A DNA stretch of 64,000 nt, taken from assembly GCA_028583605.1 (NCBI GenBank), contig CM053332.1, positions 25,066,692 through 25,130,691 of the forward strand. The letters are read 5' to 3'. Shown here piece after piece: positions 45,326 to 56,646 of the stretch. The stretch is from Dastarcus helophoroides. Taxonomy: Eukaryota > Arthropoda > Insecta > Coleoptera > Bothrideridae. Under the pieces are notes generated by a model. The model searched no databases and was not told the origin of the DNA. It saw nothing but the letters and a program-made list of their open reading frames with translations. The position numbers and the translations under genes were made by a program. The first letter of the stretch is position 1, and every line of letters starts with the position of its first letter.

Positions 45326-45425
45326 CAAAGGTTACTCTTTTCATCTTTTTTTGGTTTCAGGGGATAATTTTTGTATTTCAATTTTTGAAGATAACCAAGG
45401 ATTGGTTCGTTTCACCAAAATTTTT
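45326..45425. mobile_element. Foldback-element fragment
   Basis: Arm sequence AACAAAGGTTACTC, TTTGGTTTCAGGGGATAA and GATAACCAAGGATTGG, lacking the ACGCGTTAGAGC part. Confidence 0.7.
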
Positions 45426-45769
45426 TTATGTAAATTTTTATTGATATAAATGTTCGTCAAAATATTAGAATGTAACTCGTAACCTGTCGATGATTCCGTG
45501 TAATCTGCTGTGAATTCCAACACGAAATATCGCGGCGCGTTTCCACATTATCGAATCAAATGCATTTTTAACGAGATAGCTTTCAATGCGCTTCGCCCAA
45601 ATCTTATTTATTTGCGATAATCCGTAAAGGAATCACTCGAAGTCACCGATTAATTCTATTTTTGCACGAGCATCTGCCTTCTGTAATTATTCGAAAGGAA
45701 GTCGGTGTTTGCCCGGCCCCAACCGCATAACGTTTTATCAAAACAACCTGCACTCTCTGGGAAAACGAC

Positions 45770-45850
45770 GATATTATTTATAATTTGATAACACTCTGTC
45801 TTATATAAAATGTTATCTTGTGTGCATACACACACACGTAGTTTGTTACT
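45770..45850 (+). promoter_or_regulatory. Candidate TATA promoter between the 297-bp repeats
   Basis: TTATATAAAA at 45801-45810, preceded by GATA words (GCGATAATCC near 45617, TTTGATAAC near 45785) that would suit gut expression. It lies upstream of the first SLC10 exon found. No transcript evidence; AT-rich DNA gives such matches by chance. Confidence 0.25.
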
Positions 45851-45889
45851 GTCTTCAATTGTTCGAATTTCATGTACGTTTACTTGAAA

Positions 45890-46180
45890 TGTTTGTTGTT
45901 GTTAACAAGTTATGACAGCAGAACTATCAATGTGGACGCGTAGCATAAAACATGTCAAACTGCACCGAAGACGTTTTTCCAACTGTTTCGAAGTATTTTC
46001 AAAATATTTGCTTACTTATTCCTTGTCCTGATCATTACGAACCAAAAAAAAAAGAACAAAATCGGTCGAGCCATTCCCAAGTGATGATATTTCATACATA
46101 CGGTAACTGATTCTAATTCATAAACATTTTTATTTATTGAAATACAAAACTTGTCCCCTGAAACCAAGAAAGATTAAAAA
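45890..46180. repeat. 297-bp direct repeat, copy 2
   Basis: Second copy of 45029-45325, again running into foldback-arm sequence (46145-46260). Confidence 0.92.
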
Positions 46181-46262
46181 AACAACAAAAAAGAGCAACC
46201 TTTGTTGTGTTTTTTAATCTTTCTTGATTTCAGGGGACAAGATTTGTATTTCAATTTATGTC
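46140..46262. mobile_element. Foldback-element fragment
   Basis: Two short opposed arm pieces: GTCCCCTGAAACCAAGAAAG and TTTCAGGGGACAAGATTTGT, about 50 bp apart. Confidence 0.7.
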
Positions 46263-46380
46263 ATAATTTGATCAAATGTTCAAATTTTCTCGCTTTCAAT
46301 CGAATCGGGACAATTAGTGCGTTCACGTCATTTACGTTTTTGATTCTTGCGTTAACGTCATTTATTTTTCGAATTCTGCT
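46250..46380. repeat. Local duplication, copy 1
   Basis: GATCAAATGTTCAAATTTTC, TCGCTTTCAATCGAATCGGG and GCGTTAACGTCATTTATTTT recur at 47137-47262 just before the SLC10 exon at 47345, where GCGTTCACGTC words are further amplified. Confidence 0.85.
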
Positions 46381-46383
46381 TTC

Positions 46384-46725
46384 AGCTTTCTATAGAAAAA
46401 AGAGTCTCCGTAGACTGTGTCAAGCTGGACCGCCCAGAAATTTGCTGTCTCCGACTGTCTTGTATGCCTCAAGAATCTTGCCCTTGGGGGGATCAATCCT
46501 ATTAGTACCTGCGAGCATCTTCCATGATAGTACTTGCAGAGAAGAGACAAGTTACCAACCATACGTCTGTGCTCTTTCTGCTGAAAGGCTTATTAGGCAA
46601 AATTTCGACACCAAAAATAACATTTTGGATGATGTATTCCCGAGGAATTAGTTTTGGTCCTTTCGGGGTACATCATTCAATCTTTTGCTCGGAAAAAATC
46701 CTGTCGTCCTTTGCCTAGCCTAGTT
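46384..46725 (-). pseudogene. Unassigned GC-richer fragment, possibly a broken coding segment
   Basis: About 340 bp with balanced base composition in AT-rich surroundings. The minus strand reads protein-like stretches (PREYIIQNVIFGVEIL, KPFSRKSTDVWLVTCLFSAS and, after an in-frame stop, DPPKGKILEAYKTVGDSKFL). The same DNA can fold: GATGTATTCCCGAGGA near 46630 pairs with TCCTTTCGGGGTACATC near 46659, so a structured RNA is possible. I do not recognise it. Confidence 0.3.
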
Positions 46726-46764
46726 CTTGTTTTGATAGCAACAAAAATTTTAAAATCATAATTT

Positions 46765-47140
46765 TGGTGAAATGGACTGGTCCTTGGTCATCTTCAAAAA
46801 TTGAAATACAATCTTGTCCCCTGAAACCAAGAAAGTTAAAAAACAAACAAAAAAGAGCAACCTTTGTTATGGTTTGGTGGAACGGACTGGTCCTTGGTTA
46901 TCTTCAAAAATTGAAATACAAATCTTGTCCCCTGAAACCAAGAAAGATTTAAAAACACAACAAAAGTTGCTCTTTTATTTTGTTTTTTAATTTTTCTTGA
47001 TTTCAGGGGATAAGTTCTGTATTTCAATTTTTGAAGATAACCAAGGACCAGTCCGTTTCACCAAACCATAACAAAGGTAACTCTTTTTTTCTTTTTATTT
47101 AATCTTTCTTGGTTTCAGGGGACAAGATTTGTATTTCAAT
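46765..47140. mobile_element. Tandem foldback-element arms
   Basis: Two forward arms (46770-46860 and 46870-46970), both with GGACTGGTCCTTGG and GTCCCCTGAAACCAAGAAAG, then an inverted arm to 47068 and a further partial arm to about 47140. Confidence 0.82.
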
Positions 47141-47344
47141 TTATATCATAATTTGATCAAATGTTCAAATTTTCTCGCTTTCAATCGAATCGGGACAATT
47201 TCTTGCGTTCACGTCATTTACATTTTTGATTCTTGCGTTAACGTCATTTATTTTTCGAATTCTGCGTTCACGTCACTTATTTTTTAATTTCTGCGTTCAC
47301 GTCCTTTATTTTTTGATTTCTGCGCTCACGTCCTTTATTTTCAG

Positions 47345-50300
47345 ATGATCCAGGAGGGCAGGACCTCAGTTCTTTGCAAATCTACGCTCAAGATGGGAAC
47401 GTGGCTCAAGTCGATCACGAATATTACATCGCTCACACGCCAGTTTCTTCGAAAAAATCGTTTAACTTGACAGGAGTTTTCTTAGGTGAGATTTGAGTTT
47501 TTTTTGGATGTGAAACTTGCTTTAATTTCAGGGGTTTAAACCGAAACGTCGAAGCAACACGGACTGGTCCTTGGTTATCTTCAAAAACTGAAATACAAAC
47601 CTTATACCCTAAAACTAAGAAAGATTTGTATGTCAGTTATAATTTGAATTAAAAATTTCGAAAAAAGAGTCGAAATTTTTTCAACAATTTTGAAAAAGAA
47701 GTCGAAATTTTTAGAATAAATGACAGTTTTAAAAAAATTAGATTTGGTCATAAAAATGTAACAAAAAAGTTAAACATTAAAAGCAAATCTTGTAATTATG
47801 AGGAAGTTTGATATTTGGAGAAAGCGACGCAGTAAATTCAAATCTAAATTAAAAATTTCCAAGAAAAATAAACCAAAATTTTAAGACAAATGACAGTTTC
47901 CTTTAAAAAAATCGAGTTTACAATAGAAGCTTCAGAGAAACATAAAAATTGAAAGCATTAACTTGGAATTATGATTTTGGTTTTGTATTTCAATTTTTGG
48001 AATTATGAAAAAACTTTTGAAATTTCGAAGTAACGCGTTGAATGAAAAATGTCTTCAAAAGAAGTCGAAATTTCGCTTTCTGTTCAAAATCCCAATTTTG
48101 TTCTCGACATTCTTTTTATTTTTATTGATTGATTTTATTGATTTTCTGTTCAAAATTTCAATTTTTTTTCGAAATTCTTCGTTTTGCTCGAAGTTTTTGG
48201 TTTTCCTCGAAATTCTTCTTTTTATTATTTTTGTTTTTTTCAAAATTTATCCGTTCTTCTTTTCATTTCGTGTCTATTCGAAAACTCGACTTTTTTTCTA
48301 ACAAAATTTGACTTTCTATTCAAAATTTCAATTTCTTTTCGATATACTTCGTTTTTCAGCAAAATACTTCGTTTTTCCTCAAAATTTGTCTTTTTGCTCA
48401 AAATTTGGAATTTTCATTGTTTCTATTTTTTTAAATTCATCTGTTCTTCTTTTAATTTCGTGTCTATTCGAAAACACCGCTTTTTTTCTAACAAAATTTG
48501 ACTTTCTATTTAAAATCTCAATTTCTTCTCGAAATACTTCGTTTTTCCTCAAAATACTTCGTTTTTCCTCAAAATTTGTCTTTTTGCTCAAAATTTAGAA
48601 TTTTCATTGTTTCTATATTTTTTAAATTCATCTGTTCTTCTTTTAATTTCGTGTCTATTCGAAAACTCGACTTTTTTTCCAACAAAATTTGACTTTCTAT
48701 TCAAAATTTCAATTTCTTTTCGATATACTTCGTTTTTCCTCAAAATACTTCGTTTTTCCTCAAAATTTGTCTTTTTGCTCAAAATTTGAAATTTTTACTG
48801 TTTCTATTTTTTCAGAATTTATCTGTTCTTCTTTTAATTTCGTGTCTATTCGAAAACTCCACTTTTTTTTAACAAAATTTGACTTCCTATTCAAAATTTC
48901 AATTTCTTCTCGAAATACTTCGTTTTTCCTCAAAATTGTCTTTTTGATCAAAATTAGGAATTTTTATTGTTTCTATTTTTTCAAAATTCATCTATTCTTC
49001 GTTTAATTTCGTGTCTATTCGAAAATTCCACATTTTTTCTCAAAATTTGACTTTCTGTTCGAAATTTTAATTTCTTCTCGAAATACTTCGTTTTTCCTCA
49101 AAATTGTCTTTTTGATCAAAATTAGGAATTTTTATTGTTTCTATTTTTTCAGAATTCATCTATTCTTCGTTTAATTTCGTGTCTATTCGAAAATTCCACT
49201 TTTTTTTCTCAAAATTTGACTTTCTGTTCGAAATTTTAATTTCTTCTCGAAATACTTCGTTTTTCCTCAAAATTTGTCTTTTTGCTCAAAATTTGAAATT
49301 TTTACTGTTTCTATTTTTTCAAAATTTATCTGTTCTTCTTTTAATTTCATGTCTATTCGAAAACTCCACTTTTTTTAAACAAAATTTGACTTCCTATTCA
49401 AAATTTCAATTTCCTCCCGAAATGCTTCGCTATTCCTCAAAATTTGACTTTTTGTTCAAAATTAGGAATTTTTATTGCTTCTATTTGTTTCACAATTCAT
49501 CTATTCTTCTTTTAATTTCACGTCTATTCGAAAATTCCACTTTTTTTTCTCAAAATTTGACTTTCTGTTCGAAATTTTAATTTTTCTCGAAATACTTCGT
49601 TTTGCTTGAAATTCGTCTTTTTGCGCAAAATTCGATTTTTCTTTAATTTCCTTTTTTCAACCATCATCTATTCTTCTTTTAATCTTGTGTCTAATCGACA
49701 ATTCGACGTTATTTTTCTTAAAATTTGACTTTTTGTTCAAAATTTCAATTTTTCTCGTAATTCGTCTTTTTCCTCAAAATTTGGAATTTTCCTTGTTGCT
49801 TTTTTTTTCAAAACTCGTTTATTCTTATTTTAGTTTCATGGCTATTCGAAAATGCCACTGTTTTTCTCAAAATTTGATTTTCTGTTCAGATGTTCCATTT
49901 TTTTTAGAAATTCTACGTTTTTCTCGAAATTCGTCTTTTTGCTCAAAATTAGAAATTTTTATTATTTATATTTTTTCAAAATTCATCTGTTCTTCTTTTA
50001 ATTTCGTGTCTATTCAAAAACTCCACTTTTTTTCTAACAAAATTTGACTTTCTATTCAAAATTTCAATTTCTTCTCGAAATACTTCGTTTTTCCTCAAAA
50101 TTTGTCTTTTTGATCAAAATTTGGAATTTTTATTGTTTCTGTTTTTTTTAAAATATATCTATTCTTTTTCTAATGTCGCGTCTCTTCGAAAATTCCACTT
50201 ATTTTTTCCCAAAATTTGACTTTCTGTTCGAAATTTTAATTTTTCGCGAAATACTTCGTTTTGCTTGAAATTCGTCTTTTTGCGCAAACTTCGAATTTTT

Positions 50301-53300
50301 TTTAATTCATTTTTTCAAAAAGTCGTCTATTCTTTATTAATTTTGTGTCTAATCGACATTTCAACGTTTTTTTTTCTTAAAATTTGACTTTTTATTCAAA
50401 ATTTTAATTTTTCTCCAAATTTTTTGTTTACATCAAAATTCGTCTTTCTGCTCAAAATTCAGAATTTTTCTTATTTCTTTGTTTTTATATCATTCATCTA
50501 TCTATTGTTTTAATTTCATGTCTAATCGAAAATTCCACTTTTTTTCTCAAAATTTGACTTTTTGTTCAAAATTTCAATTTTTCTCGAAATTCGTCCTTTT
50601 CCTCAAAATTTGGAATTTTCCTTGTTACTTTTTTTTCAAAACTCTTCTATTCTTTGTTTAATTTCGTGGCTATTCGAAAATGCCACTGGTTTTCTCGAAA
50701 TTTGATTTTTTGTTCAAAATTTCAATTTTCGAAATTCTTCGTTTTTCTCGAAATTCGTCTTTTTGCTCAAAATTAGGAATTTTAATTGTTTCTATTCTTT
50801 CAAAATTCATCTAGTCTTCTTTTAATTTTACGTCTATTCGAAAATTCCACTATTTTTTCTTAAAATTTGACTTTCTGTTCGAAATTTTAATTTTTCTCGA
50901 AATACTTCGATTTGCTTGAAATTCGTCTTTTTGCGCAAAATTCAATTTTTTTTATTTCCTTTTTTCAACAATCATCTATTCTTCTTTTAATCTTGTGTCT
51001 AATTGACATTTCGACATTTTTTTTTTTTAATTTGAGTTTTTGTTCAAAATTTCAATTTATCTCGAAATTCGTTTTTCCTCAAAATTGTTTTGAAATTGTT
51101 TTGTTGCTTTTTTTTTTCAAAATCGTCTATTCTTCTTTTAATTTCTGTCTATCGAAAATCCACTTTTTTTCGAAATTTGATTTTCTGTTCAAAATTACAA
51201 TTTTTTTTCGAAATTCTTAGGTTTTCTCGATATTCGTCTTTTTGCTCAAAATTTGGAATTTTTCTTGTTTCTGTTTTTTTGCAACATTCATCTATTCTTT
51301 TAATTTCATGTCTTATCGAAAATTCCACTGTTTCTCTCTGTTTAACTCTGTTCAAAATTTGAATTTTTTCTCGAAATTCTTCGTTTTTCTTGAAATTCGT
51401 CTTTCCGCTCAAAATTTGAATTTTCATTTTTCTTTTTTCAAAATCATCTATTTTCTTTTAATTTCGTGCTATTAAAAATCCTACTTTTTTTTCTAAAATT
51501 TGACTTTTTGTTCAAAATTTCAATTTTTCTCGAAATTTTTTGTTTTTCGTCAAAATTCGTCTTTTTGCTCAAAATTCGGAATTTTTCTTGTTTCTTTTTT
51601 TTTGCAACATTCATCTATTCTTTTAATTTCATGTCTAATCGAAAATTCCACTTTTTTTTCTCAAAATTTGATTATATTCAAAATTTCAATTTTTTCTTGA
51701 AATTCGTCTTTCCGCTCAAAATTTGGAATTTTTATTATTTCACCGTTTTCAAAATTCATCTATTTTACTTTTAATTTCATGTCTATTGGAAAAATTCTAG
51801 TTTTGTTCTCAAAATGTGACGCTGTTCAAAATTTCAATTTTTTTCTCGAAATTCTTCCTTTTCCTCGAACTTCGTCTTTTTGCTCAAAATTCGGAATTTT
51901 TGTTACTTCTTTTTACTTTAAAGTTCATTTATTCTTCCTTTAGTTTCGTGTCTATTCAATAATTCCACTTTTTTTCTCAAAATTTAACTTTCTATTCGAA
52001 ATTTCAATTTTTCTTGAAATTCTTTGTTTTGCTTAAAATTCCTTTTCGCTCAAAATTCGATTTTTCTTAAATCATCTATTCTTCTTTTAATCTTGTGTCC
52101 ATTAGAAAATTCGACTTTTTTGTTCTTAAAATTTGACTTTTTTTCAAGATTTCAAATCGTTTTTCGAAATTCATCTTTTTCCCCCAAAATTCGGAATTTC
52201 CATTATTTCCTTTTTTTTCAGAATTTGTCTATTCTTTTTTTTAATTTTCTGAATGTTGAAAAATTGCATTGTTTTTCTCAAAATTTGACTTTTTGTTCAC
52301 AATTTCAATTTTTCTGGAAATTCGTCTTTTTCCTCAAAATTTGGAATTTTCCTTGTTGCTTTTTTTTTCAAAACTCGTCTATTCTTCTTTTAATTTCGTG
52401 GCTATTCGAAAATGCCACTGTTTTTCTCGAAATTTAATTTTATGTTCAAAATTTCAAATTTTTTCTCAAAATTCTTCGTTTTTCTCGAAATTCGTCTTTT
52501 TGCTCAAAATTAGAAATTTTTATTATTTATGTTTTTTGAAAAATCATTTATTTCGTGTCTATTCAAAAATTCTATTTTTTTTTTCTGAAAATTTCACCTT
52601 CTGTTGAAAATTTGATTTTCTGTTAAAAATTTGACTTTTTATTGAAAATTGACTTTCTGTTGAAAATTTCAATTTTTTTCTCGAAATGCTTCATTTTTCC
52701 TCGAAATTGGTTTTTTTGTTCAAAATTCAGAATTTTTTTCAATTTCAATTTTTTTCAAAATTCTTCTATTTCGCTTTTAATTTCGTGTCTATTAGAAAAT
52801 TCCACTTTTTTTTTGTCAAAATTTGACTTACTCAATAAAATTTCGAATTTTGCTGATTGATTTCTCCCAAAATGTTTTTAATTTATTTCTCTCAGAATGT
52901 TTTTTATTTATTTAATAATTTCGTTTTTTTTTATTTTAGGGCAAACAAAAGTGGTGTGTAAAGTAAATAACCAAACTGCCGAAGGCGAGTTGAAAGTTGT
53001 TGTAACTCGTAAAAAGAGAGTCATCGACAGCATTTTCACCGCATCCGTTATAACTCTCGTCAGCATTATTTACATAAATTTCGGATGTGCCCTCAACTGG
53101 GGGGAACTAAGACGGAACCTTAAGAGACCCATCGGTCCAGCCATCGGTTTCGTCGGTCAATTCATATTTATGCCCCTGGTAAGTAAAAAAAAAATGAACT
53201 CCACTCTAAAAAACGTTACATCATTGAAACGTTGATGTACAAATCTTGTCCGCTGAAACCAACAAATATCAAAAAAACACTTTTTTTTGGTGGTGCTTGG

Positions 53301-56053
53301 TTATCCTCAAAAATGAAATACAAAACTTATCCCCTGAATTTTTGTTTGATGGAACGGACCGGTCCTTGGTTATCTTCAAAGATTGAAATACAGAACTTGT
53401 CCCCTGAAAGCAAGAAAGATTAAAAAACACAACAAAGGTTACTGGCTAACGCGTTTCGACAGCCAAGCTGTCATTTTCAGAGAGAAACAGTTTCTCTCTG
53501 AAGATGACAGCTTGGCTGTCGAAACGCGTTAGAGCAACTTTTGTTGTGTTTTTTAATCTTTCTTGGTATTTCCATTTTATCCCCTGAAACCAAAACAGAT
53601 TGGGAAAGTATTGTTACGTGCGTTATCGGTTCGAATTGATACACGTGATAGATTATACCCACTTTATTACTGAATTCAACTTGGATCACCACAATTGACA
53701 ATTAACTCACTTCTACTAACTCACTAATTACACTGGCTCTAACTGACTGACTCTAGGAAAAGCTGACCGCCTGTTATAGTTTTAGCCCCCGGCTTCTAGA
53801 ACTTTTCGGCAGATGAGGCTTATCATTTGCCGAAATTTCTGGAACGCTTATCTGCCATTTGTTTCGTTATCGCGGCCGCTTTCCCCTTATCAAATCCTTC
53901 TAGAAACTTTTTTTATTTACTTAATTCTACAATTCTATTCTAAATCCTATTTCATCTATTTACATTGCGTTACAGTATCTCTCTGAAGATGATAGCTTTG
54001 GCTGTCGAAACGCATTAGAGCAACCTTTGTTGTGTTTTTTAATCTTTCTTGGTTTCAGGGGGGAAAAACAGTTGCTGATAAGCCAAGCTATTTCATCTTC
54101 AGAGAGATGCTCTCTGTTTCTACATCGATAGAGCTACTCTTTGTCTCGGTATCATCTTCAAAGAGATACTCTACATCTACATCGATAGATATACTCTCTG
54201 AAGAGGCTACATCGGAGGTACTCTGTTTCGGTATCTCTGTATCATCTTCAGAGAGATACCGAAAGAACGAGAGTATCTTTACCGATGTAGAAACAGGGAG
54301 TATCCCTCTGAAGAGAGATATCGACACAGAGTATTTCTACTAGTCTCTGATTTCTACCGATGTAAAGTTAGAGTACCTCTGTGAAGATGCTAGTTTAGCT
54401 ATTGAAACGCGTTAGAGCAACAGTTGCATTTTTTAATTTTTCTTGGTCTAAGACGACAGGATTTGTGTGTCAACTTTTGAAGATAACCAAGGGTCAATTC
54501 CACCAAAAAAAAGTCATTGAAATGATTTGATTTTAAAATCAAAGTAACACAAATTTTAAGGTGTGGATCCTAATGCGGAATAATCACATTTTAACGGAGT
54601 AATACTTTCAGCTTAGTTTCCTAATTGGCAAGCTACTTTTCCCGGAGAATCCGGAGATGCAGCTCGGTATGTTCTTCACCGGGGTTTCCCCGGCCGGGGG
54701 CGCTTCGAACGTTTGGACTGTTATCCTAGACGGGAACGTGGATCTGTCGATAACTATGACCACAATAAGCAACATAGCGGCGTTCGGGATGATGCCCCTT
54801 TGGATATTCACCTTGGGGAGGTTGATTTTCGAACGGGCTAATCTGGAGGTGCCCTATCAACATATCGCCAGTTACGCCGTCGCCTTAGTCATCCCCTTAG
54901 GTATCGGTTATCTAATGACGAGATACTGCAAGAAAGTCGCCAATTTTATGGCCAGAATTTTAAAAGGATTATCGTCGTTGCTGATATTGTTTATTATTAT
55001 ATTCGCCATCGTAACGAATCTTTATATGTTCCAGTTGTTCTCGTGGCAGGTGAGTGTGGTGGCTTAGTTTTTGAAGGTATTAGGGAGGTTTTGTTTTAGA
55101 TTGTGATAGCGGGAATGGGGCTTCCATATTTGGGATTCTTGTCGGCTTTTGTACTTGCTAAGGTGTTGAGGCAACCACCGCCTGATTGCTTGGCTATATC
55201 CATCGAGACCGGTATACAGAACACTGGGATTGCGATATTTTTGCTCAGGGTGGCTTTGCAGCAGCCCCAAGCCGATCTTACCACAGGTACGTTACTACAA
55301 ATTATTCTTTTTATATTTTGTTAATATTGGATTGGATATTTTAGATCAATTGTCCAATTAATTGAAAACTACTGATAGTTTTTTTATTATTTCTTCCACG
55401 TTTCAGTTATTTGTATAATAAACTACAAAAGTGTTACCATTTTTGTTATAATATATCGAGCTTCGCTAAACATCGAGTCCGCACATAAAGTGCCAAAGTT
55501 TAAGGGAATTTTATGTAAAATTTACTTTGTTCGGAACACAAATCGTCTGCCTTTGTTTGGAACGAAAACCCTTTGCATGGCGGTATGATGTCAGCACTTT
55601 TGTGGTCCATTGTCCAAATAATTAAAAAAGAGGTTTTTTATTTCTTCTGCGTCACAGTTTTCAGTTATTTGGACAATTCAATTTCGAAATAGATATCATT
55701 CGAACTGCATTTTGATGATCAATATCAGGATTGCAACGAATGAAATTGTAAACAAAATTTGTAAAATGTAAGCATAGAGTTGTGGTTTCAGTTGCCCCCG
55801 TCGCTGTGGCTGTCATGACGCCTTTCCCCCTCATAATTATGTTCATCGTTAAGAAATTAAGAGCCAAGTACGTATTTAACAGGAAAAGTTTGTAAACTCG
55901 AATGATTTATAGGCAATTCGTAGGATATCACCAGATCAACGCAAGTTGAGTATGAACGCCGAATCTTCAAAGTCTATGATCGATAATAATTTCAACAACA
56001 GCAGTACCGGAGAAGAAAATAAAATATCCACCATAAGCTCGAATAACCAGTGA
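47345..56053 (+). CDS. SLC10-family (sodium/bile acid symporter-like) transporter, 5' end missing
   Basis: Membrane transporter of the bile acid:sodium symporter superfamily. Exons: 47345-47485, 52940-53178, 54612-55049, 55100-55286, 55792-55871, 55913-56053; all are in phase with consensus splice sites. The first exon listed encodes a polar, probably extracellular segment (DPGGQDLSSLQIYAQ...) typical of the insect and SLC10A3/A5-like members with an N-terminal extension. It starts inside a codon, so at least one upstream exon with the signal peptide is missing from this model. Family signatures: SPAGGASN in exon 3 and SIETGIQNTG in exon 4, the two substrate/sodium-site motifs. About eight to ten hydrophobic helices follow. 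The 3' end is ambiguous: donor GTATTT (55872) joins a hydrophilic tail ending at 56053, while donor GTACGT (55868) would end the protein at 55949. The substrate is not predictable; insect members need not carry bile acids. Confidence 0.85.
47555..47635. mobile_element. Foldback-element terminal fragment
   Basis: ACGGACTGGTCCTTGGTTAT, CTTCAAAAACTGAAATAC, then CCCTAAAACTAAGAAAG: an outer arm end only, in the SLC10 intron after exon 47345-47485. Confidence 0.75.
48000..52885. repeat. 170-190-bp AT-rich satellite in an SLC10 intron, about 25 copies
   Basis: The marker TGTCTATTCGAAAA recurs at 48271, 48461, 48652, 48843, 49012, 49180 and 49350, spacing 168-191 bp, and continues with growing divergence to the exon at 52940. 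Other shared words are GAAATACTTCG, TTTGTCTTTTTGCTCAAAAT and CATCTATTCTTCTTTTAATT. Phe/Ser-rich frames here are artefacts. Confidence 0.92.
53230..53600. mobile_element. Compact foldback-element copy
   Basis: Left arm 53340-53485 (GGTCCTTGGTTATCTTC ... CAGCCAAGCTGTCATTTTCAG) and right arm 53494-53575 (CTCTGAAGATGACAGCTTGG ... TTTTTTAATCTTTCTTGG). The interior is under 10 bp, the clearest view of the arm-to-arm hairpin. A partial extra arm lies at 53240-53335. Confidence 0.85.
53612..53974. mobile_element. Solo LTR, 363 bp
   Basis: Starts TGTTACGTGCG and ends GCGTTACA, with GTAT duplicated on both sides (53608-53611 and 53975-53978), as left by a Gypsy-like LTR retrotransposon after LTR-LTR recombination. 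GC-richer than the surroundings and not tandem. It sits between two foldback copies in an SLC10 intron. Confidence 0.72.
53975..54510. mobile_element. Foldback-element copy with early satellite-like interior
   Basis: Arm pieces at 53985-54060, near 54085 and at 54385-54510. The interior repeats TCTGAAGA, GAGAGATACT and TCTACATCGATAGA in irregular order, a possible intermediate between the compact copy and the 3-kb satellite copy. Confidence 0.7.
55287..55791. other. SLC10 intron without tandem repeats
   Basis: A short inverted pair ATTGTCCAAATAA / TTATTTGGACAAT lies at about 55612 and 55663, and a related ATTGTCCAATTAATTG at 55349. Otherwise nothing recognisable. Confidence 0.4.
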
Positions 56054-56646
56054 TCAAAAGTATTTTATTAGGAAATTTACACGGTATTAGAACAGTACAA
56101 GTTTCTAAAATTGTTATACTTAATTTTTTAGAATATAAAGATGTTTTATATTTGATAGATTTTTGGAGATGGAAAATAAAATGTTTAGTAATTGCTTTGA
56201 CGAGTTTTATTCTCCAAATCACAGCATTTTGTTCAGAATGTGAGAAATGCAATCAATTTCAGCCCCACACCTTTAACAAGATTAAGTTAGGATAAGGAAA
56301 GCCGCAATTCCAAATTTTGCCCAACTAGAATCAAAGCAGCGACAAATTTGAATAAGTAACTTTTGAAATAGTTTATTTTTAAAGTGTACACATGTTCAAT
56401 ACTAAACATGTTGATAATACTATACACTGTATCACAAATAGTATTACAAACTGTATGGATTCTACATTGCCTAATATTTCGTGTTATATATAAAATAAAT
56501 AAATTAAAATAAATCGTATATACAACATTTACAAAAACACCGGTTTTAGCAAAGCCTAACCCCCAAAAGAACTATAATATTAAGGCTTTGTTACAAGTTT
56601 TAATAATATAAGTAGAATGTTAATACAACTCTAATTCGCACATTAA
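56054..56646. other. Convergent 3' region of the SLC10 and Nudix genes
   Basis: Candidate plus-strand poly(A) signals AATAAA occur at about 56174 and in a cluster at 56490-56512. No repeat seen. Confidence 0.5.

Noticed and set aside
46384..46725. Third membrane helix of a Cys-loop ligand-gated channel (STDVWLVTCLF)
   Set aside because: Only about ten residues match; the flanking residues do not continue as a channel, and no other channel exon is nearby.
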